Assembly: GCA_963579135.1 (NCBI GenBank)
Contig: CAUZFB010000001.1
Span: 1 to 64,000 of the forward strand
Reading direction: 5' to 3'
Origin: CALGTL01 sp963579135
GTDB lineage: Bacteria > Chloroflexota > Dehalococcoidia > Lucifugimonadales > Australimonadaceae
DNA: 64,000 nucleotides
Part shown: one piece after another, positions 35,030 to 44,071 of the stretch
How the letters are laid out: every line of letters starts with the position of its first letter
Position numbering within the stretch: position 1 is the first letter of the stretch
Notes under the pieces: generated by a model
Told to the model about the DNA's origin: nothing
Database searches by the model: none
What the model saw: only the letters and a program-made list of their open reading frames with translations
Made by a program: the position numbers and the translations under genes

Positions 35030-36097
35030 ATGGGCAATATCAAAGTAGCGATCGTCGGCGTCGGCAACTGCTCGTCGTCATTCGTACAAGGTCTTCACAA
35101 GTACGCAGAGGTCCCGGAGGACGGCTTCATCCCCGGCCTGATGCACAACAGCCTTGGCGGCTACACCATCGGCGACATCGAAGTCGTCGCCGCGTTTGAT
35201 ATCGACAAGGACAAGGTAGGCAAGGACGTGTCCGAGGCTATTTTCTCCGGCCAGAACAATACCGCCAAGTTCGCAGATGTTCCGAACATGGGCGTCACCG
35301 TCGAACGCGGCATGACCCACGACGGCCTCGGCAAGTACCTCTCCCAGGTCATCGAGAAGGCGGACGGTCCGACTGCGGACATCGTAGGCATCCTCAGAGA
35401 ACGCGAAGTTGATGTGCTCATCAACTACCTGCCGGTCGGCTCTGAGGAAGCAACCAAGTGGTACATAGAGCAGGCGCTCCAGGCTAAGGTTGGCGTGGTC
35501 AACTGCATCCCGGTGTTCATCGCTCGCGAGCCCTACTGGCAGAAGCGATTCGAAGACGCTGGAGTACCGATTATCGGCGACGACATCAAGTCGCAGGTAG
35601 GCGCGACGATTACCCACCGAGTGCTGACAAACCTGTTCAAGAACCGGGGAGTGAAGATCGAGCGCACATATCAGCTCAACTTCGGTGGCAACACCGACTT
35701 CATGAACATGCTCGAACGCGAACGCTTGGAGTCCAAGAAGGAGTCCAAGACCAACGCGGTGATCTCGCAGCTGCCCTACGACCTGGGCGCCAAGAACGTC
35801 CACGTAGGCCCTTCCGACTACGTGCCCTGGCTGGAGGACCGCAAGTGGTGCCACATTCGCATCGAGGGCCGCACGTTCGGCGATGTACCATTGAACATGG
35901 AACTGAAGCTTGAAGTTTGGGACAGCCCCAACTCCGCTGGTGTCGTAGTCGATGCCGTGCGCTGCGTGAAGCTCGGACTCGACCGTGACATGTCCGGTCA
36001 GCTCGACGGTCCCAGTTCCTACTTCATGAAATCCCCCTTCCACCAGCACTCGGACGACATCGCGTACGAGTTGGTAGAAGAATTCGCTAAAGGCTAA
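35030..36097 (+). CDS. ino1: Inositol-3-phosphate synthase, 355 aa
   Basis: Converts glucose 6-phosphate to inositol 3-phosphate (NAD-dependent isomerisation). Opens with IKVAIVGVGNCSSSFVQGL, then VVAAFDIDKDKVG, VLINYLPVGSEEA, DDIKSQVGATITHR and the C-terminal NFGGNTDFMNM block, all typical of bacterial/archaeal short MIPS. GGAGG precedes the ATG at 35030. The two genes downstream point to use of inositol phosphate for phospholipid synthesis. Confidence 0.92.
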   Translation: MGNIKVAIVGVGNCSSSFVQGLHKYAEVPEDGFIPGLMHNSLGGYTIGDIEVVAAFDIDKDKVGKDVSEAIFSGQNNTAKFADVPNMGVTVERGMTHDGLGKYLSQVIEKADGPTADIVGILREREVDVLINYLPVGSEEATKWYIEQALQAKVGVVNCIPVFIAREPYWQKRFEDAGVPIIGDDIKSQVGATITHRVLTNLFKNRGVKIERTYQLNFGGNTDFMNMLERERLESKKESKTNAVISQLPYDLGAKNVHVGPSDYVPWLEDRKWCHIRIEGRTFGDVPLNMELKLEVWDSPNSAGVVVDAVRCVKLGLDRDMSGQLDGPSSYFMKSPFHQHSDDIAYELVEEFAKG

Positions 36098-36237
36098 GCC
36101 CGTTTCTTCCTGACGGCGCAAAGGCCTGAAGGCGGCGGTGTTCCTGAAAGCGCTTCTAATCCACGCGGGTTTTGGGTATCGTGGAACTCACGCGGATCGA
36201 TTATTTTGCACCTAGTCCGATCTTTGGAGGAGCCCTC

Positions 36238-37431
36238 TTGGCGGAGTCGGTCATGGTACCGAGACTAGAGCAATCCACAAACGGCAAACGTTGGCTCAAG
36301 ATTGCCCTCGTGTCGCCGTATGATTACGGCGCCCCGGGCGGGGTCAACGACCACGTCACCAACCTCGCAATCCAGCTCCGCAAGAAGGGCCACACCGTCA
36401 AAGTGATTGCCCCTATCGCCAACGCAACGCACCGAGACCTCGAACCCGATTTCATTCCTATGGGCCGCCCTGTCCCAATCCCCAGCGGCGGAGCTGTTGC
36501 CCGCGTGTCTGTGTCGGTTTGGCTAGAGCCTCGCGTGAAGGAGCTGCTCGAACGGGAGCAGTTCGACATCATCCACCTGCATGAACCGCTCGCCCTTGCG
36601 CTGCCGCTTACCATGCTGCACGCTTCCACCGCTGTGAATATAGGCACGTTCCACTCGTTCAAGGGCACGCGTTTCTACCGAGTGTGGCGATTGGTGAGTC
36701 GCCGCTGGTTCAAGAAGCTGGACGGGCGTATCGCCGTTTCCGTGCCTGCTCGTGACTTCGTGTCGCAGTTCTATCCCGGTGAATACGAGATCATTCCCAA
36801 CGGCGTGGATGTAGCTCGGTTCGACACTCCTCAGCCATCCATCGAGCGCTTCCAGGACGGGAAGATTAATATTTTGTTCCTAGGCCGCATGGAGCGGCGT
36901 AAGGGTCTGAAATATCTGCTGATGGCCTACAGCAAGCTCAAGTGGCGATACCCAAACATCCGCCTAATCGTTGTGGGGCCGGGCAATCCTGGCGAGGAGA
37001 TCCACACACTCATCAGCGAGCGGAATCTCGCTGATGTCGAACTCGTAGGTTCGGTACCCCACGCAGACCTGCCGCGCTACTACCAGGCCGCCGATATCTT
37101 CTGCGCGCCCAATACGGGAGGGGAGAGCTTCGGCATCGTGCTGCTCGAGGCGATGGCTGCCAGCAAGCCGATCGTAGCCACGCGTATCGACGGTTTCAGC
37201 AAGGTGCTCTCCAACGGTGTCGAAGGTCTGCTGGTGCAGCCCAAGGACGACGCGGAGTTGGCTTTCGGGCTGGAGCGGTTGATCAAAGACGATGACATGC
37301 GCCGCGAGATGGGCGCCCGGGGCCGCATCACGGTCGAGCAGTACCGGTGGGATGTGGTCGCTGACCGTGTGCTTGCCTATTACGAAACCATTATGTGGCG
37401 CAAAGGGCAACTCGAGGAGCAGACCACGTGA
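36238..37431 (+). CDS. GT4 glycosyltransferase, PimA-like, 397 aa
   Basis: GT-B retaining glycosyltransferase. Acceptor-side loop YDYGAPGGVNDHV, then IIHLHEPLALALPL, and donor-side RMERRKGLKYLL and the EX7E motif (ESFGIVLLEAMA). The GGVNDH and FDIIHLHEP features are those of phosphatidylinositol mannosyltransferase PimA and close relatives. TTG at 36238 is chosen for its strong site (TTTGGAGGAG); ATG at 36253 is the alternative. It overlaps the next gene by 4 bp. Confidence 0.85.
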   Translation: MAESVMVPRLEQSTNGKRWLKIALVSPYDYGAPGGVNDHVTNLAIQLRKKGHTVKVIAPIANATHRDLEPDFIPMGRPVPIPSGGAVARVSVSVWLEPRVKELLEREQFDIIHLHEPLALALPLTMLHASTAVNIGTFHSFKGTRFYRVWRLVSRRWFKKLDGRIAVSVPARDFVSQFYPGEYEIIPNGVDVARFDTPQPSIERFQDGKINILFLGRMERRKGLKYLLMAYSKLKWRYPNIRLIVVGPGNPGEEIHTLISERNLADVELVGSVPHADLPRYYQAADIFCAPNTGGESFGIVLLEAMAASKPIVATRIDGFSKVLSNGVEGLLVQPKDDAELAFGLERLIKDDDMRREMGARGRITVEQYRWDVVADRVLAYYETIMWRKGQLEEQTT

Positions 37432-38036
37432 GCCAGCCCGAAGGTCAGTTCGTCCCGCTGAGAGTCCGAGCCAAAGGATGGGCAACCCGCTACTTCAGCG
37501 GCCCCATAGCGCGGGTTCTCATCGCTCTCCATATCTCTCCAAACGCCATTACGACGGCAGGCTTTCTCGTCTCCATCGGCGCGGCTTACCTGTTGTCCGA
37601 AGGCGAGCTGCTCATCGGTGGCATCGTGATGTTGGGTGGGGCGATTATGGACATGTTCGACGGCGCCGTAGCCCGCCTAACGGGCAAGGCGTCGACGTTT
37701 GGAGCTTTCCTGGATTCGGTCCTTGATCGGCTGGGCGAAAGTGCGGTGCTGTTCGGTCTGCTCGTCTTCTACGTTCGTGAAGCGAACGAGTTGGGCGCCT
37801 TTCTCGCGTTCGGCACCGTCGTGCTGTCGATCATGGTTAGCTACTCGCGAGCGAGAGCCGAGGGGCTCCACGTGCCAGGTGACGTTGGCTTGATGGGCCG
37901 ACCGGAGCGCATCGTGGTCATGGGTATCGGCTTGCTCACAAAATACCCGCAGTACGCGATGGGCGTGATCATGGCCGTTTCAGCCGTGACCATCGTGCAA
38001 CGCACGGCCCACGTGTGGCGCAACGCCGACCACTAG
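37428..38036 (+). CDS. CDP-alcohol phosphatidyltransferase (inositol-phosphate type likely), 202 aa
   Basis: Integral membrane enzyme with the motif D-x2-D-G-x2-A-R-x8-G-x3-D-x3-D, seen in MDMFDGAVARLTGK and GAFLDSVLD. Such enzymes join CDP-diacylglycerol with an alcohol. Setting next to ino1 and a PimA-like gene argues for phosphatidylinositol phosphate synthase. GTG start overlaps the upstream stop. A glycerol-phosphate or archaetidyl variant cannot be excluded. Confidence 0.85.
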   Translation: MSQPEGQFVPLRVRAKGWATRYFSGPIARVLIALHISPNAITTAGFLVSIGAAYLLSEGELLIGGIVMLGGAIMDMFDGAVARLTGKASTFGAFLDSVLDRLGESAVLFGLLVFYVREANELGAFLAFGTVVLSIMVSYSRARAEGLHVPGDVGLMGRPERIVVMGIGLLTKYPQYAMGVIMAVSAVTIVQRTAHVWRNADH

Positions 38037-38161
38037 CGTCTGCCACGCACCCTGCACCGTAGCCTTGTAGAATGCATCCGAGGTTTGTGGCTCTGTACCC
38101 AGAGCCACGGTAAGCGACCGAATAGCAAGGCCCGCCAACATGTACCCAACCGGAGGTAAGG

Positions 38162-38917
38162 ATGGCTCTTCTCAGCGAGGACGACCGTAAGGTCCTCACG
38201 GAACGATTCGAATCAACGCTTGAGAGCGATGTAAAAGTCAGGCTCTTCACGCAGTCCGAGGCCCGGGGCCTTTTGATTCTCCCCGGACAAGAACAGGCAC
38301 CGACCAATGAGTTCATGAAGGTGACTCGCGAGCTTATGGAAGAGCTCGTCGATATGTCTCCCAAGCTGAGCCTAGAGGTTTTCGACGCCTTCAACGAAGG
38401 TGCGGGCGAGGCCAAGCGCCTGCAGATCGAACAGCTCCCTGCCATCATCCTTGGCGATGACGACGAGGGCAGGATCCGCTTCTACGGTGCCCCTGTGGGC
38501 AATGAGTTTCCTACCATTCTCACGGGTATCGAGGCGCTCTCCAAGGGCGGCCCGATGCTGACGGACGCGGTCGCCAACGCAGCCCGCGATCGCATCGACC
38601 AGCAAGTGCATCTGAGGGTGTTCGTCACACCCACCTGACCGCACTGCCCTCGTGTGGCCCGTGCGGCCCACGCAATCGCTATGGCGAATCCCTACGTCAA
38701 GGCCGAAATCGTCGAATGCCAGGAGTTCCCGGATATGGCCCAAGCCTTCCAGGTCTCCGGCGTGCCGAAGACGGTCATCAACGACAGTGCAGAATTCGTG
38801 GGGGCAGTCCCCGACGAGATATTCATCAACGCGATCCTCCAGGCCATCGGCAAGGAAGAGATCGACTGGGCGGCTGAGGAAGAGGGCGACGCCGACAAGC
38901 CAACGTCCGTGATCTAA
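38162..38917 (+). CDS. Selenocysteine-containing protein disulfide oxidoreductase (PDO), 251 aa
   Basis: Two thioredoxin folds in one chain, read through TGA at 38636-38638. The frame runs RVFVTPT-UGA-PHCPRVARAAHAIA, giving U159-P-H-C162 in place of the CPHC/CPYC active site of PDO proteins; GVPKTVIND supplies the cis-Pro loop. The frame is continuous on both sides and the C-terminal 92 residues are family-like. The N-terminal fold has lost its CxxC (FTQSEARGLL). GGAGGT precedes the ATG. Standard calling would split it into 158-aa and 87-aa pieces. A SECIS-like hairpin follows the UGA. Confidence 0.87.
38652..38673 (+). promoter_or_regulatory. Candidate SECIS element of the PDO gene
   Basis: Stem GTGTGGCC with GGCC-C-ACGC (one bulged C, one G-U) and apical loop CGTGC holding a GU, about 22 nt after the UGA. 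Distance and loop match bacterial SECIS rules. Confidence 0.6.
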
Positions 38918-38940
38918 GGCCCCGATTAATCGTTCGGACA

Positions 38941-38976
38941 GCAAAGAGCCCCGGCTGATGAGCCGGGGCTCTTTGC
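38941..38976 (+). terminator. Terminator after the PDO gene
   Basis: Perfect 16-bp stem (GCAAAGAGCCCCGGCT and complement) with loop GATG; short T-containing run within the 3' arm. Confidence 0.85.
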
Positions 38977-39164
38977 ATTCTGTCATACGCTCCAAGCACT
39001 CTTGAGATGACATCGTGTCCATTGGGCGGATGCCGCGTTCAACCTCTTGACAGGCCTCTCGTTTGATGGAGTCTGCACAGATGTTGGAGGCGCAGATGCC
39101 TGTTGCATCTTCGGTTCTACTTTGCGGCCACAACCACCCACATCACAAACTCAGGGGTAAGAAA

Positions 39165-39241
39165 TGGTCGGGGTGATTGGATTCGAACCAACGGCCTCCT
39201 GCACCCCATGCAGGCGCGCTACCGGGCTGCGCCACACCCCG
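39165..39241 (-). tRNA. tRNA-Pro(GGG)
   Basis: 77 nt with encoded CCA. Acceptor CGGGGTG/CACCCCG plus A discriminator, anticodon stem CCTGC/GCAGG with loop ATGGGGT giving anticodon GGG, and T arm GTTGG-TTCGAAT-CCAAT. Confidence 0.95.
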
Positions 39242-39377
39242 ACTGAGACACCTACTCTAGCACAGCAAAGACGACCCCTTCAATGCTCATCCATCAGGCC
39301 ATCACCTGCTTCCCGATGTTATAATCAACGTTCGTGGAAGCACGGGTGTTCCACTATCACCCCGGATGGAGAGCACC

Positions 39378-40479
39378 ATGGACGAGCTGCGAGGCAAACT
39401 CGCCAACCTGGTTGAGCACATCGCCGGAATCATGGTGCGACTTTGACGTCGCCGGCAAAGGAGCCGAGGCGGATCGGCTGGAGAAGTTAGCTTCCGAACC
39501 CGAATTCTGGAGTGACCCACAGCAGGCCCAGGCAACCATGAGGCAGCTCGCCCGTCTCAAGGGAACGATTGACGGGTGGCGTGGCTTCGAAGAACGAGTC
39601 TCAACTACCCACGAGCTGATCGACCTGGCCATCGAATCCAAGGACGAGGGCATGCTTGGCACCCTAGCCTCCGACGGTCAGGCGCTGCTCGTTGAAGCTG
39701 AGGAACGCGAGTTCGAGCTCGTCCTGTCAGGGGAATTCGACGCTCGTAGCGCGATCCTCGCCATCCACGCTGGCGCTGGGGGCACCGATTCCCAGGACTG
39801 GGCCGAGATGCTCTTCCGGATGTACACACGCTGGGCCGAGCGCAGCGGATTCAAGGCCGAGGTCCTCGACCTTTCGGAAGGGGAAGAGGCCGGGATCAAG
39901 AGCGTGACCGTCGAGATAAACGGCGAGCACGCCTACGGTTACGCCAAAGCAGAGCGCGGCGTCCACCGGCTCGTCCGGCAGTCGCCCTTCGACTCTGCGC
40001 ACGCCCGCCATACATCGTTTGCACTGGTCGAAGTCCTCCCGGAAGCGGAAGGAGACGTTGATGTCCAGATCAACCCCGACGACCTACGGATCGATGTATT
40101 CAAAGCCTCCGGCGCCGGAGGCCAGCACGTCCAGAAGAACTCCACGGCGGTTCGTATCACCCACGGGCCCAGTGGACTCGTCGTCTCCTGCCAGAACGAA
40201 CGCTCCCAACTCCAGAACAAAGAGGTCGCGCTCAGAATCCTTCGGTCTCGACTAATGGAGATCGCGTTGCGAGAGCGTCAAGAGGAGCGAGCCAAGCTCA
40301 AGGGCGACCACATTGCCGCGGGATGGGGTAACCAGATCCGCAGCTATGTACTCCACCCGTACAAGATGATCAAGGACCACCGCACCGGATTTGAGAGCAC
40401 CAACCCTGAATTGGTGCTCGACGGAGAACTAAATCCCTTGATGCGAGCGTACTTGTTATCGAGCGTCGAAGGAGAGTAG
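39378..40479 (+). CDS. prfB: Peptide chain release factor 2, programmed +1 frameshift, 366 aa
   Basis: Releases chains at UGA and UAA. The first 22 codons (MDELRGKLANLVEHIAGIMV and on) end at CTT TGA C; a +1 shift continues into DVAGKGAEADRLEKLA. The SPF recognition tripeptide (RQSPFDSAH) and the GGQ hydrolysis motif (GAGGQHVQKNS) are both present. GGAG lies before the ATG at 39378. The coding sequence is join(39378..39443,39445..40479). The ORF from 39334 in the second frame is not the real N-terminus. Confidence 0.93.
39441..39447 (+). promoter_or_regulatory. prfB autoregulatory frameshift site CTTTGAC
   Basis: Canonical slippery CTT followed by in-frame TGA and C. Low RF2 slows termination at this UGA and raises frameshifting, so the factor controls its own synthesis. 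The usual strong SD-like stimulator just upstream is weak here (GGTGCGA). Confidence 0.9.
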
Positions 40480-40955
40480 CTCGGTGCACGTGCGGCAATG
40501 GGCGGCGGAAGGAATGCAGGCACCGCTAGCGGCCTGGTGGCGTTCACGGTCCGGGGCCGGGCCGGATGTTTTCCGACCTCTGATGACGGTGTGATCCTAG
40601 CGTACGCACAAAGCCGGAGCCTCGTGACGCACTTGATAGAGACCTATGGCGAGGTCGCTCGTTCTGTGCTTGCGTCAACATGGGACCGACTTCCAAGGGT
40701 GGTCTCAAGAATGGTAATCGCAGGATAATCTACGGGAACACCGTGCACATTTCGTGAGTTGGGGCGCTGAGCATGTGACACCGCGGAGTCACTAAGCCTG
40801 CGAGCGACCACCGCGATGGGGCTGGGACACCTAGGCAGCGTCGGTCTGCGGTGTGCCATCATACTAACCTGAACGATGTGCCCGGAACGTCGGTCATTGT
40901 CGTAGGCCTACGGACGACTGCGGGGCTCGCACTTCCGATCTCTACGGGACATCAC
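40480..40955. other. Intergenic region
   Basis: 476 bp without a supported gene. A plus-strand 76-codon ORF (40498-40728) has no ribosome site or recognisable domain. The region presumably holds the ABC transporter promoter. Confidence 0.45.
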
Positions 40956-42719
40956 ATGCGCAAGTTGATCAAGCTAGCATTCCTCAGCCACCCAACACTC
41001 GCGACAATCACAGTCGGCGTGAGTGTCGTGGCAGCCCTCATCGAAGGCGCAGGACTCGCTTTGATCCTGCCCATCATCGAAGGCCTAGGGAAGCCGGAGT
41101 CGGTTCAGCCAGAGCATCCGTTCTCCGAGATTGCTTCCCGTGTGCTGACGCCCCTCGGCATACCTTTCTCGACCACCGCTTTGGTGTTGGTCGGGCTAGT
41201 CTTGTTCGGCTCGCAAAGCTTCCTATTGTTCGTGAAGACTACAGCGACGGCTAGAGTGAGGGTGGGGGTCGAAGTGTCAATCCGAACGAAGCTGTTCGCA
41301 GGCCTGATGGCGGCGCCGGTGTCGTACTTCGACGACCAGCGCCTTGGGCGCTTCTCCAATGCCATCACTACGGAAGCGGGGCGAACGGGCACCGCGGTGA
41401 TGCACCTGCTCAATGGGTTGGTCGCGACGCTGCTGATAGCCGCCTACCTGGTGACCGCAATCATCATCTCGTGGCAACTCTCGATGGTGGCCCTGGGATT
41501 CGTCGCGGCGTTCGCTCTCGTTGCGCACCAAACAGGAAGCCTCAAGCAGCGCGGTGAGGCGATGACGGAGGCGAACGCTGCGCTGAAGAGCACCACCGTC
41601 GAGTACCTGTCTGCCGTGCGTGAGGTCAACGCGCTGGGGATTCAAGCCCACGCCAATGAAGTTTTCAGGCAGGTATCGCGAGGTCTCTCTCACCAAGTCG
41701 TGCTCATCGAGCGCACCATCGCGAGCATCCGGTCAATCTACGAGGTGACGGCTGTCGTGGTCATCGCCGCGTTGTTGGTCATCGCGGTTTTACTGCTGAA
41801 TGTTCAAACAGCCGCTGTGGTGGCGTTCTTCGTGCTGCTCTTTAGATTGGTGCCTCGGCTCATCCTGTTGCAAAGGAGTTTGAATCAGTACGCCAGCGCG
41901 TCCCCAGGGTATGAAGAGGTGGGCAGTCTCCACGCGGAGGCGGAGGCCAACCTTGCATCAAAGCCAATCCAGGCCAAACACGCAGCGCTGACTGATGCGC
42001 TGGAACTTCGAGACGTGACGTTTACCTACGATGGCCGCGGTAACGCGCTTGATTCGGTCGACTTGCGCGTACAGCAAGGGACAACCGTGGGGATTGTTGG
42101 AGGTTCGGGTGCGGGCAAGTCCACGTTGGTGAATCTGCTACTGAGATTCGAGGACCCAACAAGCGGCAGCGTACTCGTCGACGGCGTGGATCTGTGCGAA
42201 ATTGACGTGGATTCCTGGCGATCGCTAATCGGTTTCGTGGGTCAGGAGTCGTTCTTGTTCCACGAGTCCATCGCTCACAATCTCTGGCTGGGCAATCCGT
42301 CAGCGACGGACGCGGAGATCGAGGCAGCCGCCACGCAGGCGGGAGCAGGGGCGTTCATCGCGGAGCTCCCTGACGGCTACAACACTATCGTGGGCGATCG
42401 GGGGGTGATGCTGTCAGGTGGGCAACGTCAACGCCTCGCGCTGGCGCGTGCACTCGTGCGCGATCCGCAAATCCTGCTGCTCGACGAGGCCACAAGCGAC
42501 CTTGACGCCCGGTCGCAGGCGGCGATTCAAGAGTCGATCCGCGCCATGCACGGAAAACGAACCGTGATCATCGTGGCCCACCGGCTCTCCACGATCCGCG
42601 ACTCGGATGTAATCGTCGTCCTGGAGAACGGCAAGATTATGGAGACGGGGGATCACGATTCTCTCGTTCGAACCGGTGGTCACTATGCCACGTATTACGC
42701 GACCGAGACGGGAGAGTAG
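40956..42719 (+). CDS. ABC exporter, fused membrane and ATPase domains, 587 aa
   Basis: MsbA-type half-transporter that works as a homodimer. Six membrane helices in the first 320 residues, then an ATPase with Walker A GGSGAGKST, Q-loop GFVGQES, signature LSGGQRQR, Walker B ILLLDEATS and H-loop VAHRLST. Lipid, drug or peptide export is likely. Start ATG at 40956 begins MRKLIKLAFLSHP; the ribosome site (ACGGGA) is weak. Stands alone. Confidence 0.9.
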   Translation: MRKLIKLAFLSHPTLATITVGVSVVAALIEGAGLALILPIIEGLGKPESVQPEHPFSEIASRVLTPLGIPFSTTALVLVGLVLFGSQSFLLFVKTTATARVRVGVEVSIRTKLFAGLMAAPVSYFDDQRLGRFSNAITTEAGRTGTAVMHLLNGLVATLLIAAYLVTAIIISWQLSMVALGFVAAFALVAHQTGSLKQRGEAMTEANAALKSTTVEYLSAVREVNALGIQAHANEVFRQVSRGLSHQVVLIERTIASIRSIYEVTAVVVIAALLVIAVLLLNVQTAAVVAFFVLLFRLVPRLILLQRSLNQYASASPGYEEVGSLHAEAEANLASKPIQAKHAALTDALELRDVTFTYDGRGNALDSVDLRVQQGTTVGIVGGSGAGKSTLVNLLLRFEDPTSGSVLVDGVDLCEIDVDSWRSLIGFVGQESFLFHESIAHNLWLGNPSATDAEIEAAATQAGAGAFIAELPDGYNTIVGDRGVMLSGGQRQRLALARALVRDPQILLLDEATSDLDARSQAAIQESIRAMHGKRTVIIVAHRLSTIRDSDVIVVLENGKIMETGDHDSLVRTGGHYATYYATETGE

Positions 42720-42838
42720 GCGGCGATAGCGCAACGCGCGTGGGCTGCGGGGATGTATTCGCGCTGCGGTGCGTGGATTCTCGGTGAGGCCCGTCCGGCG
42801 TACACTGTTACTCCCAAATCTGGCCCCGGAGAGACCGC

Positions 42839-43924
42839 ATGTCTGGCACTCAAGACAAAGTCGTCGTTGCATTGGTGCGCGATGCATCGCCGCAAGATGT
42901 TGAAAAGATCAAGGCTGTAGCACCTGACCGGTTAGAGGTGGTTCCGCTGTGGCGAAGCCTGCGCCCGGATACCGAACGATTCTTCCCGGAAACGCACATC
43001 AAGCGATTCGAGCGCCCGGACGTGTGGATGCCCGACCTGACAAAGGATGAGGTAGCCCGCGTTCTCGGTGAGGCGCAGGCTGCTTTCTGCGGGGCGGTGC
43101 ACCCCTCCGACCTGCTGAGCCGCATGCCGAACATCCAGTGGGCGCATTTCAGCATGGCGGGGCTCTCCAGCATTCAGCATTCGGAGTTCTGGGAGTCCGA
43201 CGTCGACGTCACGACGTCTCGTGGGCACACGGGCGCAAGGTCGATTGCTGAGATGGCGGTCTTCGGCGGCATGATGATCGCAAAGAGTTTCCAGATTGCG
43301 GTGAGACAGACCGACGCGCACAAGCACGACGGGAAAGTCTTCGGGCCAGCCAAACTGGCGCAAGGCAAGACGATGGGCGTGGTTGGTCTTGGTGGCATCG
43401 GGGGCAACGTGGCAAAGCTGGCCAGCGGCATTGGTATGCGCGTGGTGGGCAGCCGGCGGTCGACTGAGACGCGAGGGCCAGACGCGGCAGGCGTGGTAGA
43501 TGAAGTATTCCCCGCCGCCGATCTCAAGGAGATGCTGGGCGACTGCGACTTCGTGGCGCTGTGCACGCCGGCGACTCTGGAGACGGTAGGGCTCTTCACG
43601 GCTGAGGTTTTCTCGGCGATCAAGCCGGGTGCGATCTTCATCAACGTCGCTCGCGGGGAGATCGTGGATGAGGGTGCATTGGTGACGGCGCTGGAGAGCG
43701 GGCACCTGGCCGGTGCGTACCTGGATGTGTTTCAGGGGAGCGAGGAGGGCGAGGAGCCGCCGGCGGCACTGATGTCGCTGCCGAACGTGGTCATCACTCC
43801 TCACATCGCGGTGCGGGCTGATGTGCCGCAGGCGTTCTCGCTAGATCTGTTCTGCCAGAATTTGCGGAAGTTCCTGGACGGAGAGCAGATCGAGAACGTG
43901 GTCGACTGGGCTCGCGGGTACTAG
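42839..43924 (+). CDS. D-isomer 2-hydroxyacid dehydrogenase family protein, 361 aa
   Basis: NAD-binding GLGGIGGNVAK, catalytic Arg in NVARGEIVDEGAL, and TPHIAVRADV carrying the catalytic His. The catalytic Glu is probably in the segment between these motifs. Substrate could be a 2-hydroxy acid or phosphonate-type acid; unknown. GGAG is 8 nt before the ATG. A terminator follows. Confidence 0.88.
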   Translation: MSGTQDKVVVALVRDASPQDVEKIKAVAPDRLEVVPLWRSLRPDTERFFPETHIKRFERPDVWMPDLTKDEVARVLGEAQAAFCGAVHPSDLLSRMPNIQWAHFSMAGLSSIQHSEFWESDVDVTTSRGHTGARSIAEMAVFGGMMIAKSFQIAVRQTDAHKHDGKVFGPAKLAQGKTMGVVGLGGIGGNVAKLASGIGMRVVGSRRSTETRGPDAAGVVDEVFPAADLKEMLGDCDFVALCTPATLETVGLFTAEVFSAIKPGAIFINVARGEIVDEGALVTALESGHLAGAYLDVFQGSEEGEEPPAALMSLPNVVITPHIAVRADVPQAFSLDLFCQNLRKFLDGEQIENVVDWARGY

Positions 43925-43950
43925 CGGGTACTAGACGAGACCTGAGCATG

Positions 43951-43988
43951 AAAGAACGGGCCACCCTGAATCGGGTGGCCCGTTCTTT
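43951..43988. terminator. Terminator after the dehydrogenase gene
   Basis: Perfect 16-bp stem beginning AAAGAACGGGCCACCC with a 6-nt loop; TTT at the end. A related hairpin core (GAACGGGCCA) follows marR at 53981. Confidence 0.85.
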
Positions 43989-44005
43989 GTGGTTGGAACC
44001 TAGCA

Positions 44006-44067
44006 CTCCGTATGTGCTGTTTTGCTGGCATCATTTGCCGCTCTCCAGCAAAACAGCACATACGGAG
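44006..44067. repeat. Perfect 23-bp inverted repeat with 16-nt spacer
   Basis: Left arm 44006-44028 starts CTCCGTATGTGCTG; right arm 44045-44067 is its exact complement ending ACATACGGAG. It lies 4 bp beyond the stop of the minus-strand HTH gene and 17 bp from the plus-strand terminator. It has no T tract, so it is more than an ordinary terminator: possible operator, mobile-element end or regulatory hairpin. Confidence 0.85.
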
Positions 44068-44071
44068 AGGA

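Noticed and set aside
38372..39133. 253-codon minus-strand ORF with several Cys
   Set aside because: Mostly antisense to the selenoprotein PDO gene and crosses its terminator; only the upstream 60 codons are free and have no recognisable domain.
40498..40728. 76-codon plus-strand ORF before the ABC exporter
   Set aside because: No ribosome site and no recognisable sequence pattern.
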